A stretch of DNA of 64,000 nt from Theropithecus gelada. Taxonomy: Eukaryota; Chordata; Mammalia; Primates; Cercopithecidae. Position 1 is the stretch's first letter; every line of letters begins with the position of its first letter. The DNA lies in contig NC_037682.1 in the NCBI RefSeq assembly GCF_003255815.1, positions 11,155,325-11,219,324 on the forward strand. The letters are read 5' to 3'. The translations under genes and the position numbers were made by a program. This document shows positions 47,166-57,474 of this stretch, piece by piece. The notes under the pieces are model-generated. The model did no database searches, was not told the DNA's origin, and worked only from the letters and a program-made list of their open reading frames with translations.

Positions 47166-48395
47166 GATGTGCAAATGGCTAATAGGTATATGAAAATCTG
47201 CTCAACATCACCTATTATAAGGGAAGTGCAAGTCACTTGAATGGGAGAAGCCATTTGCAAAGTGCTCATCCTAAGGGGACTAATAGGTATTCTATACAAG
47301 AATAACAATTCAACTACAGAAAACCAAACAATCCCACTAAAAATGGACAATATTTTTCAAAAGAAGACATACAAATGACCAATAGTATATGAAAAATGCT
47401 CAACACTAATTATCAGGGATTGTAAATCAAAACCACAATGATATATTATCTCATCACAGAATGTTTATTATTAAAAAGACAGATACACACACACTCACAC
47501 AGACACACACACACACCCCCAGATGCTGGTGAGGGTGCAGAGAAAAGGGTACTCTTAGACATGGTGGGAATGTAAAATAGTGCAACCATAATGGAAAACA
47601 GTATGGATATTTCTCAGAAAAACTAAAACTAGAACTACCACATGATGCAGCAATCCCACTACAGGGTATCTATCCAAAAGAAATGAAATTATTGTTTCAA
47701 AGGGATACCTTTGACTCCCAGGTTTATCACAATGCTATTCCCAGTAGCACAGATATGGAATCAACCTAAGTGTTCATCAATGACTGACTAGAAAAGAAAA
47801 ATGGTGTGGGTGTGTGTGTGTGTGTGTGTGTGCATGCACGCATGCATATGTACGTGTTTATACGCACTATTTGTTTTCTGGATACACACCTACACCCACA
47901 CTCATACATACCCATATCCACACACATACCCATACACATATATACACATACACTATTCAGCCAGTAAAAAGAGTGGAATCCTTTTCCAGCAACATGGATG
48001 GAACTGGGTGTCATTATGATAAGTGACATAAGGGAGGCACAAAAAGATAAATGCCACATGTTCTCACTCAAATGTGGGAGCTAAAAACTGGATCTCATGG
48101 ACATCAAGAATAGGATAGATATCAGGAACTGGGAAAGGGAGGAGAAGAGAGGTTGTTTATGGATACAAACATGCAGTTAGATTGAAGAAATCATCCTAAT
48201 GTTTGATAGCAGACTAGGATGACCATATGTAGCAATATTATTAAGTATATTGCAAAGTAACTAGAAGAGAAGACTGGAAATGATAACAACACCTAAAAAT
48301 GATAAACATGTATACATGCATGGTGATGGATATCCCAAATTACCCTGGCTTATTACTCATTCCATACATTGTCACAATGTGTCAATAAAAAAAAC
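47166..48395 (+). mobile_element. L1 (L1M/L1PB class) 3' part with CA/TG array
   Basis: ORF2-end and 3' UTR sequence ('gcagcaatcccactacaggg', 'aacatggatggaactgggtg', 'tcacaatgtgtcaataaaaa'). A compound (TG)n/(CA)n region at 47802-47955 interrupts it. Two stretches near 47170 and 47350 ('gcaaatggctaataggtata' and 'acaaatgaccaatagtatat') look like partial duplicates of one ORF2 segment. Confidence 0.8.
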
Positions 48396-48459
48396 TAAAG
48401 TGTTGATTTGACACATAATAAAGCTTACTTGTCAGTGAAAAGATTAAACTCCCATAAAA

Positions 48460-48598
48460 AATTATCTTCTGCAAACAAGAGAATTTGACCTCTTCCTTTC
48501 CAATTTGGATGCCCTTGATTTGTTTCTCTTGCCTAATTGCTCTGACTGGGACTTTCGATATTACGTTGCATAAACGTGGTAAAAGTGGGCATCCTTGT
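48460..48598 (-). mobile_element. L1 ORF2 fragment
   Basis: 'tggatgcccttgatttgttt' and 'aagtgggcatccttgtttg' are antisense RT-region sequence, about 140 bp, directly followed by the LTR-like element. Confidence 0.7.
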
Positions 48599-49047
48599 TT
48601 GAGTCAGTGGACTGGGAGAGGCAGACCCACCCTTAGTCTGGGGGGACACCATCGTATCAGCTGCCAGTGCAGCTAGAATAAAGCAGGCAGAAGAAGAGGG
48701 AAAGGGCAGACTTGCTGAGTCTTCTGGCCTTCATCTTTCTCCCCTGCTGGATACTTCCTGCCCTCAAACATCCGACTTCAAGCTCTTCAGCTTTTGAACT
48801 CTTGGACTTACACCAGTGATTTGCCAGGGGTTCTCAGGCTTTTGGCCACAGACTGAAGGCTGCATGGTCGGCTTCCCTACTTTTGGGGTTTTGGGACTCA
48901 CACTGGCTTCTTGGCTCCTCAGCTTGCAGATGGCCTAGTGTGGGACTTCATCCCGTGACTGTGTGAGTCAGTTCTCCTAATAAACTCACTTTCATGTACA
49001 CATATATCCTATTATTTCTGTTCCTTTAGAAAACCCTGACTAATGCA
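48599..49047 (+). mobile_element. LTR-like element with polyadenylation signal
   Basis: 'gactgggagaggcagaccca', 'ttcctgccctcaaacatccg' and 'cagttctcctaataaactca' followed by 'aaccctgactaatgcag' is a layout I associate with primate solo LTRs. The family is not certain. An AATAAA is at about 48979. Confidence 0.55.
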
Positions 49048-49661
49048 GGATATAAAGCTGAATTGTTAGTCATGTATTTCTGATTCGTTGGCTAATGCTA
49101 TTTATTCCATAATTTGGTGTTTCCTCTAAGAACGTACAATGCTGAAATTGTTACACATTAGATGTTATACATACTAAAGTCTACTTTTGAATTTCTTTGT
49201 TTTGTAAATGCATCTGCTAACAATGTTATGAATATTACAACTTACGATAAAGCTCTGTGTATCTACCCCACTTACCTGACAGTCACATTTTCACTCCCTG
49301 ATCTTCCTTTTTCTGAACCAAATGTCTACTATTAATTCCTAGATAAATTTGAATTTATTTTTCAAGTTTTTGTAAAAGTATCAGATTTTTCATTGTACTT
49401 ATCCCACCAGTTACTCTATCAAATAATTGAAGAAGAAACATTGTGTTTAATATCATTCAATCTTCCTATCCAGAAATTTGCTAGGGACCTGCAACTATAT
49501 AGTCTACTATGATTTATTTTAAAGTGTTATGTAATTTTCTTCAAACTTTTTCTATGATTATTTGTAGATAGCTTATATTTATTTAGTACCACAATTGTGA
49601 AGTAAATCTACTTATTCACTATATCTTGTTATTTATTTTAATTTCTTTCTTTCTTTCTTTC

Positions 49662-49964
49662 TTTTTTTTTTTTTTTTTTTTGAGGCGGAGTCTCGCTCTG
49701 TCACCCAGGCTGGAGTGCAGTGGCGCGATCTCGGCTCACTGCAAGCTCCGCCTCCTGGGTTCCCGCCATTCTCCTGCCTCAGCCTCCCGAGTAGCTGGGA
49801 CTACAGGCGCCGCCACCACGCCCGGCTAATTTTTTTTTGTATTTTTAGTAGAGACGGGGTTTCACTGTGTTAGCCAGGATGGTCTCGATCTCCTGACCTC
49901 GTGATCCGCCCGTCTCGGCCTCCCAAAGTGCTGGGATTACAGGCTTGAGCCACCGCGCCCGGCC
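49662..49964 (-). mobile_element. AluY of Old World monkey type (AluYR), inserted into an Alu tail
   Basis: 'gaggcggagtctcgctctgt' to 'aggcttgagccaccgcgccc'. It lies in the T-run of the next Alu. One shared duplication, TGTTATTTATTTT, is found left of this Alu (49627) and right of its neighbour (50275). Confidence 0.92.
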
Positions 49965-49970
49965 TCTTTC

Positions 49971-50273
49971 TTTTTTTTTTTTTTGAGACAGCATCTCACT
50001 CTGTCACCAGGCTGGAATGCAGTGACCCGATCTTGGCTCATTGCAATTTCTGCCTCCCGGGTTCAAGTGATTCTCCTGCCTCAGTCTCCCAAGTAGCTGG
50101 AATTAAAGGCATGTGCCACTACACCCAGCTAAGTTTTGTATTTTTTTTTTTTTGTAGTAGAGACAGGGTTTCACCATGTTGGCCAGGGTGGTCTCGATCT
50201 CCTGACCTTGTGATCCGCCCGCCTCAGCCTCCCAAAGTGCTGGGATTACAGGCGTGAGCCACCGCGCCCAGCC
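49971..50273 (-). mobile_element. AluS/Y-type element near the SLC22A9-like stop codon
   Basis: Antisense Alu ('gagacagcatctcactctgt' to 'accgcgcccagcc'), with an inner T-run at about 50142. Relative to the minus-strand SLC22A9-like gene it is sense and begins 97 bp past the stop, so it may be part of the 3' UTR. Confidence 0.92.
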
Positions 50274-50369
50274 CTGTTATTTATTTTCTAGATTTTGCTA
50301 GTGTCTAGGAACAGTCCTGATTGTTCCCTTCATTTGGCTCATTGATCAGCAGTCAGCTCCCGGAATTCC

Positions 50370-50430
50370 TTAAAACTGTGTTACTTCCATGCTGGGACCC
50401 TCCTGCTTTGGTTCTCTGGAGTCTTTTCTC
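50370..50430 (-). CDS. SLC22A9: SLC22A9-like terminal coding exon
   Basis: Acceptor 'tgtttcag' precedes 50430. One base completes Glu, then RKDSREPKQEGPSMEVTQF, followed by TAA at 50370-50372. The charged cytoplasmic tail ending in a TQF-type motif matches the SLC22A9/A10 group as I recall it. Only about 97 bp separate the stop from two tandem sense-orientation Alus, so the 3' UTR probably enters repeat sequence. Confidence 0.9.
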
Positions 50431-53400
50431 CTGAAACAAACACAAAGAAACCAACAAACAAAAAATCACAAAAATGAAAAGACATGGACTAAGCATGTAA
50501 GTCCTGCATTCTTTAGGGCATGTTGATTCTTTGTCCATTAGCTTTGGTAAAAACCATATCTCTGTCCCCAAGGGACTGAGTGAACCTTGTGAAGTAAAAG
50601 ATGAAGCTCCCAGATTAGGATCTGGGAAGGCAGCTTGGATACCTTCTAGTTGTCATCCTTGGACACCTGGTGCAAGCTTGTCCAGCCCATGGCCCACAGG
50701 TTGCTTGTGGCCCAGGATGGCTTCGAACGTGGCCCAACACCTTGTACACTTTCTTAAAACATTATGAGGTATTTTTGTGATTTTTTTTTTAACTCATCAG
50801 ATATTATTAGTGTTAGCGTATTTTATGTGTGGCCCAAGACAATTCTTATTCCATTGTAGCCCAGGGAAGCCAAAAGATTGGCTATCCCTGCATCTGCAGA
50901 CTCTCCCACAGATTCTTCAGTGGCCTAGTAGTCAGGCCTGTAAGCACCGGCAGTCTCAGACAGCTTACAGACACCCATTGGCTTGCGGGTTCCCCAGGGA
51001 TGAAAATCTGGTGTTTGGATCTCTGCATGTTTGTAAAATACCTTCGAGAGTGTGCATATCACACTAGGGCAGGGAGGGAAGAGGAGACCTAATTTTGGCT
51101 TCTTCACTACGAACCTTTGACAAGCTGGGCAGAGCTGGTCTGTGTGATCTGGAGAGCCTCAGGGGATGTCTGAGGTCACTGTGGGAAGGCATGAGGCTGT
51201 ACCCAGACCTAAGGCACTGATTACATGGGAAAACCCTCAGTCTACGCCTTTTGGGAGGACAGTGGCCCTAAATGATATCTTGCCTTCCTCCTCAGCACAG
51301 ACCTATAGCACACAGATCCTCTGAGGGGCAACTGGGCTGTTTACTCACTCATTTTTCTCATCCTGGATGGTGTCAAACAGAGGCTTGTTCCTGGTTTCAG
51401 GAAGGAGGAGGAAAGCAAAGCCGGAGATGAAGGGGAAGACTCCATAGATGATCCAGGGCAGGGGTGGAGAATATACACTCACGATGATCATGATGGAGCC
51501 AGGGCTCCTGCAATATTAGCAAAGGTTGCATTGATTCCCATAGCTCTTGCCCTTTGAGTGGAAACAGCAATACAAGAATATCTGTTAAAAATCCACACAG
51601 GCAATTTGTGATTTATCATTTTGCTCTCATTATGGGGAAACATTTAGACACACAGAGGTGACGAAATACTCCTGTGTTTGAAATTTTCACTTTTATTTGC
51701 TGGCAATTAATTTTTCAGGTCACAAGTGCATTAGATGCATTTTCATCATCTAGGAAATACTGCTATCCTTTAGCACCAACCTCTTAGGTGACTCAGAAGG
51801 TTATGTGGGATGCTATAATACATCAAAGGACTTAACACAGTGGCGAAAAGTCAGCTTGAGATAAAGTTGGTCTATAATTATTTGTGTTTATGACTGTTAC
51901 AATTTATTTTCTTAACTAACCAGTCTTAGATTTCTTCCCGCAAAAAGTGTCAATTATCTGAGAAAGGTCCATTTTGAACCTAACAGAGCATACATAAGGT
52001 TTTGTACCTGATTACGGTGGGAATTACTTCATTTCCATGGGCAAAAGCAAGGGTATTGGCAAGGGAAGACGCTCCTAAGCCCAGCGTTGCCAAAACCTCA
52101 CGCAGCGTCTGCATTTCTGGAGAAAGGAAGAACACGAGGCCTTAGGAAATTTCAGCTGAAGGAATCAGCATCCCCCAAGCTAGAAGTGAAAAGGACTGTA
52201 TTGGAGGTGTTCGCAAGGTTAAAATGTACTGTCGGGAAACTGCATAGGGGCAAAGAATGTGCAGTGGCTGATAGCTGAGAAATGTGATTTATCTTCACCT
52301 TGTGGCTTAAACAGTGAATAAAAAGGATCTGAGCTATTACTTCACTTCTCACTATATATCAGAGATACGCCATAGCAAGAGAGAGGCATGTAAGTTGAGC
52401 TGAATGCTTTTTCATTTATTCCGTCCAGGGACTCCTCTGCCTACCTGGTAGAACTGTCATGTGTGCGATACTTGGGAGTGTAAGACCCATCCATGTTCTC
52501 CTGGCCTTTAAAACCTAGGTACATACACAGTATTGACATGGGGCTAGGGTTGCAGAAGAGAGTCATAAAAGATCAGGAGTTCTATGTTAGGAGAGAAGCT
52601 AGAGAGTATCAGTGTTTTAAGGATCAGGAATAAGGACCTCAAAAAGAGGAAAAAAGTCAGACTTTAGAAAGCATTGAAGGGAAGTTTCAGAGCCTTGTTT
52701 CTATGCAGCTGAAGAAATCCTGTAATAGCCTCATGACACTGGAGGGTTCTGTTGCTTTGTAGCACACTTGGATCATTGCTGGCATTCAAGAAGGGGAGTG
52801 GAGCACACCAATCTGGGATCCTGTTAAATACATTACTACACTAAGAGTTAGGTGAAGACTGGTGGCCACCTGGGTTCCCTTACTTATTACATATGATCAG
52901 TTAATTTCTTAAAATAGAATCTACAAGAGGCTATTAACTGACAATTTCTTCATTTCTACCGTACAGTTCTTTACATAAAGATGGGGCACTTTTGTTCCCT
53001 TGAAGTCAAGATGACTCCCCTAAACCAGGATTGTAGTTAAGGTGACCTAATACAAGGCCCACAAGTAGATACATGGGAATTGGGATACTTTGTCACTGAA
53101 GCTGTAGTAATAAGAAAGAGCCCGGACAGAGGAAGTAGTAGTATTATGTCCTCATGTTGGGAAACAATGACAAGGCCTATACCTCAATACTCATTTAAAG
53201 TTTGATCGGCCAAAGAGTAAGTAAGTGATTGCTGTTGTAGAGAAACCGTCAGAAATAAATGGCTTCAGTTTCTTAGTGTTTCTTGAATATGATGAGGACA
53301 ACCATATAATAGAGCCAACCTTTACTCATCTGTGACTCGTTTTCCAGCAACTTGTGGCAGACTCTGTCCCAAATCCCCAGATTGTTGTCAGGAAATCCTG

Positions 53401-53723
53401 AGAACTCAATTCTCCCTTTCCTTCTGGCTTCAGATAGGTGTGACCAGTACAATCCCTGAGAAAAGAGGGAAAGGCATTTTCTTTCTTCCACCTGTGATCT
53501 TTTCTCACCTTGTGGCACAAGTATGATGGCCAGAAGGCAGATTGCCAGGAGGAACATCAGAAGCATCTGGCTTGCTCGACGGTTCATGTATTTCAGTGCC
53601 CAAGGTGCCACACAATTGGCCAAGAGGATGACTGCACCAAAGAGAGTCTGCAACAGGAAAACATTATTCCCCAGATGCTGGACGTTGAGATTAAGGCCAA
53701 AATAGGCCATGAAGTTTGCAAAT
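50370..53723 (-). CDS. SLC22A9: SLC22A9-like organic anion transporter, last four coding exons, frameshifted
   Basis: On the minus strand the CDS joins 53723-53509, 52116-52008, 51551-51349 and 50430-50370; upstream exons lie outside the window. The protein is a major-facilitator-superfamily organic anion transporter of the SLC22A9/A10/A25 group, expected in the plasma membrane (liver for human SLC22A9). Visible parts: the TM7-TM9 region (FANFMAYFGLNL, LLQTLFGAVILLANC, LLMFLLAICLLAIIL), EMQTLREVLATLG, AHGNEVIPT, RAMGINATFANIAGALAP, then TM11-12 (PPLPWIIYGVFPFISGFAFL), the MFS-type LLPETRNKPLFDTIQDEKNE, and a tail ending MEVTQF. All GT-AG junctions and phases are consistent. In the third exon one base is missing relative to frame, producing TGA at 51488-51490. 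SLC22A9 is chosen over A10/A25 mainly because it neighbours PLAAT5 in human (from memory). The gene could be a pseudogene, or the base loss could be an assembly error. Confidence 0.85.
50673..50890 (-). mobile_element. hAT-type MITE, second copy
   Basis: Reverse-oriented relative of 808-1044: it begins 'caagcttgtccagcccatgg' and ends 'agccaaaagattggctatcc'. It lies in the last intron of the SLC22A9-like gene. Confidence 0.65.
51349..51551 (-). pseudogene. SLC22A9: SLC22A9-like penultimate exon carrying a one-base frameshift
   Basis: Acceptor 'cactcaaag' precedes 51551; donor 'gtgagt' follows 51349. The exon is 203 bp, whereas 204 are needed to keep phase with both neighbours. Frame 0 reads ARAMGINATFANIAGALAPS and then meets TGA at 51488-51490. 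One frame over, from the following ATG, the reading continues MIIVSVYSPPLPWIIYG, VFPFISGFAFLLLPETRN and KPLFDTIQDEKN, and runs in phase into the last exon. The break therefore lies within a few bases of 51491-51499, in the Ala-Pro-Leu-Met stretch before TM11. About 68 C-terminal residues, including the last two membrane helices, would be lost. Confidence 0.82.
52008..52116 (-). CDS. SLC22A9: SLC22A9-like exon, EMQTLREVLATLG segment
   Basis: Acceptor 'tttctccag' precedes 52116 and donor 'gtacaa' follows 52008. The exon is 109 bp (2 + 35 codons + 2). It reads EMQTLREVLATLGLGASSLA, NTLAFAHGNEVIPTV, and ends in the middle of an Arg codon. The open frame and flanking phases match both neighbouring exons. 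Confidence 0.92.
53509..53723 (-). CDS. SLC22A9: SLC22A9-like exon, TM7-TM9 region
   Basis: The minus-strand acceptor 'taatcaccacag' is just upstream of 53723 and the donor 'gtgag' follows 53509. The length of 215 bp is, as I recall, the usual size of this exon in SLC22 genes. It is open throughout: RFANFMAYFGLNLNVQHLG, then NNVFLLQTLFGAVILLANCV, APWALKYMNRRASQ, and LLMFLLAICLLAIILVPQ. It ends one base into the Glu codon that the next exon completes. Confidence 0.92.
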
Positions 53724-55090
53724 CTGTGGTGATTAAAAAGGAAAGGCACATATTATAATCCGTGCAGCCTCCATCCTACAAATGAGAATAATATTGGCCC
53801 AGGCAGCTAGGGATTGTTAAAGTATAAAGGCTGGGTCTATTGCGTGGAATATTTTCTTGCAATGTGATTTAAAAAAATCTATTAAGTGACAATGAGAACA
53901 TTATGGAACTCTTTGTGAAGAAGTTATTAATACTAGACAAGAGGCTGGAAGTTAGACGCTTAAATATGTTCAGAAAGGGTTACAGACTGCGTCTTATGAA
54001 GCATGATAATTTCTGAGGAGTTGTCAAAGGTACCTTTGGTAGCTTCTATTTGATAAAAATGAGACAAAAGTCTTATACTACCTACAAAGATGATGACTAA
54101 AGGTGTGGGAAAAGAAGAGAGTTCCATTTGAAAATGCTGCCACCTTCCTCTGCAAAAGCACACCACGTCTCAAACTCATATTTCAACCACCAAGTTCTGT
54201 CTCTCAAAGCTAAAATAAGTGTCAAAGAGAACTGAAGATACCACAATATGTTGAGTTTTAAATTACCATAAAATGATGGTAAGATGATGATGGTCATAAT
54301 TGTCATTAATTTTTTGGAAGACAGCAAGTGTTTTATGGATGATTAAACTATAGGGCCTGGGATTTATTTATTTATTTATTTATTTATTATAACTAATTGC
54401 TTTTATTAGTATTCTAAAGCCAATTTGCTCACATGACAACAAAAACCACTGCAAGACAATTCACTATCCTGAGGGCCATAAAATTAAAAGTAAAAATTTA
54501 CAGATATTAGTCAAACTCCCAGTGAGTACCTCGGGAGCTGAAATGTCCATTTACCTCCATTACAATCAGAAATGTCACTAAAATGTACAACTTATTGAGT
54601 GACAGATTGTATATCCACAGCATTCACTGTGTAGGTGGTCCTGTGTAGTAAATCCAGAATGGAACAAGGAAACCTATTTTTATATTACTTATGTTTAATG
54701 GCATATAACCTCGTGATGGTTTTATTAGCATAGAAAGGAGTCAATAATTTTTATTATGTATTCAGTATACACATGTATCTTATTGGAGGGAATTCTTACG
54801 ATTTTATGTTGTCTCATCATTCATTTTGATTACAAGTTTAACTTTCTCACACCACAGCAGGGCTTAGTCACCCTTGACACAGTTTCTAGTTCTTACACCA
54901 CTTCCAAATGGCTCAAGCCAGACGCCAGAGATAACTTAGAGGCATCTCTCCTGGCTAGCTGACTGGGTTCCCTGCTTTCCTGTTGCTTCCTTTGAATGAA
55001 CTATTCAGGCATTTGCCTGCAAACTTTAAGTAACCCACACCTGATTTCCTTACATAAACTGCTAGTTGCCATGTATTCCTTTTATTATTA
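53724..55090. other. SLC22A9-like intron, mostly unrecognised
   Basis: I looked for the preceding SLC22 exon on the minus strand and did not find it, so it probably lies beyond the window. A (TTTA)n tract sits at 54361-54391. Confidence 0.6.
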
Positions 55091-55096
55091 TTATTA

Positions 55097-57060
55097 TTGT
55101 TGTTATTATTTCAATAGCTTTTGGGGAACAGGTGGTGTTTGGTTACACGGATAAGTTCTTTAGTGGTGATTTCCGAGATTTTGGTCTCTCTGCCAGTTTC
55201 TTCATTTCCACCTCATCTGACCCGGGGACAGAACACTGCCCTCCCAATTCATTATTCTCTCCTTTCCCAGGATCTGCAAGTAGACGGCTTTGAATTTGTT
55301 TCCTCTTGCGGTGGTGTACTGAATTTACGCTTTCTGTCTGAAAAATTAGGGGCTGTTTCAGGCTGGGTTTTCCCTAGGACTGCAGTGAGAACACAGTGTC
55401 AGGCAACCAGAGCCAGAGCAGTGGTCAGGCAGACATAAACTGGACATGGGTCAGATAAGAGCCCCAAGGGCATCTGCCAGTATAAACAAGTTTCCTGTGT
55501 GAAGGTTCCCCTGGTCACGGGTCTAACAACTAGGCATCAGGCCATCCACTGAAGGAAAAGTGTAGTGTGAACACTGTAAACCCCTACATCCAGCTCCCAT
55601 TCCTTTCCTTTTTAGGGCAGGGTTTTTAACCACTCTGGTACTGAAATCTGAATTTAGCTGGGGGCTCTCAAAACACTTATTTATTTTTAAAATATTGTGA
55701 TAAAAATACGTAACATGAGATTTACCTACTTAACACATATTTAGGTATAGTCCAGTATTAACTGTAAGCATAATGTTGAACAGCAGATTTCCGAGACATT
55801 TGCATCTTGCATAACTGATACTTTATGCCTTTAAATGACAACTCCCTATTCCCCTCTGCCCCCGTCCCAGAAAACCACCATTCTACTTTCTGCTTCTATG
55901 CGTTGACTTTTTTAGATATCTCATATAAGTGAAATCAGACAGTGTGTGTTCTTCTGTGCTAGCCCAAGGTTCATAGCCGTTGGGTATGACCTTTTTCTTT
56001 CTTTTTTGAGGCTAATATTCCATTATATGTATATAACGTAGTTTGCTTATTCATTCATATGTAAATAATAGTTGTTCCATATTTTGGCAATTGTGAATAA
56101 TGCTGCAATGAACATATGGGAGTGCAAATATCTCTTCCAAATACTGATTTCAATTCTTTTTTTGAAGAATTGAGATCCCATAAGTGAGAATACCGAATCA
56201 TATGGTAGTTCTAACCTCCATAGTATCTTCATGGTGGGCGTAGCATTTTATATGGCCACGAACAGTATACAAGGGTTCCAATTTCCCCACATCCTTTGAA
56301 CACTTCTTATTTCTTGTTTATTTATTTATTTTTGATAATGATAATCCTAATAGGTATAAGATACTATTTCATTTTTTATGTGTTTAATTCTCCATAAAAC
56401 ACTTCATATTTTATATCCTTTTCTTATCTTTTTATCTCTTTTTCTTCCCTAATTGCTCTTGTTAGGATTTCAAGTACTATACTGAATAGAAGTGGTGAGA
56501 GTAGAATCCTTATCTTGTTCTTGATCTTAAAGGAAGAGTTTTCAGTTTTTTATTGTTGAGTATAATATTAGTACTAGACTTTTCATATTAGTCATTTATC
56601 AGTGAGCTTTATACGTTCCTATGTTCTCATGCTGCTCTTTAGTCCCATTTTTTAAAGTTCAAGATTTCCCTTTGGAAATAATAATGGAGGTAGGGTGCTG
56701 ACAGACTCACTCAACTTTTGTTTGTGTGGGAAAGTATTTCTTTTCGTTATTGAGGGATGGTGTGCAAGATACATTAATTTTTGTTAGCATTTTATTTTTT
56801 CATCTCTCTGGACATATCATCCCACTCTCTGTTGGCCTACAAGGTTTCTGCAGAAACCTGCCATCCCCCAATTGTCTTATGGAGGACGTTCTCTTAGTAT
56901 GCAACAAGTTACTTTATCTTGCTGCTTTCAAAATTCTCTATTTTCTTTGATAATGTAATTAGAAAATGTATTAATATGGAATTCTTTTTTACTTTTATAT
57001 ATTTATTTGGTTTATAGTCTTCTGACTATATTAATTTCACTTAATAGTCTGAAATTCTTA
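55097..57060 (-). mobile_element. Series of old L1 fragments, antisense
   Basis: A 3'-end chip lies at 55100-55190 ('ttttggggaacaggtggtgt'). An L1M 3' part lies at about 55680-56400 ('aacatatgggagtgcaaata' is antisense ORF2 end). Antisense RT-region and ORF1-like sequence follows at 56410-57000 ('aagtactatactgaatagaa'). Confidence 0.7.
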
Positions 57061-57474
57061 GAATCTGTCCGTTTATCCAATTGTCAATTATAAGTCATTG
57101 ACTTTTTATAACAATCTTTTGTATTGATATATTTTGGAAAGTGTTTTTCTTCTCCTTAAATCTTCCTTCAGGGAAGCTGAAACATAAGTTGATGAGCATG
57201 TACATGTGTGAACTTCAAAAAATGGTGAAATGTGAGCAAACATACAAATAGTCTAAAAATGTTAGTGTTTATGGGAATTTTAGTGTACTTAACTTCCAAA
57301 ATAATTACATATTGAGTGAAGACAGTATAGTTTAAAAGGAAAGTAATATGGTATAATGGCTATAAGTGCAACATTTAATGTCAGATTAGTGTTCAAGTTC
57401 TGTATGTACTATTTACTAATTATGTGATCTTTTAAAACATAATTTTACATTTAGTTTAAAAACTTTATTAGTAT

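Noticed and set aside
47766..48071. Frames rich in Cys/Val or Thr/His
   Set aside because: Translations of (TG)n/(CA)n microsatellite. The same holds at 5543-5824.
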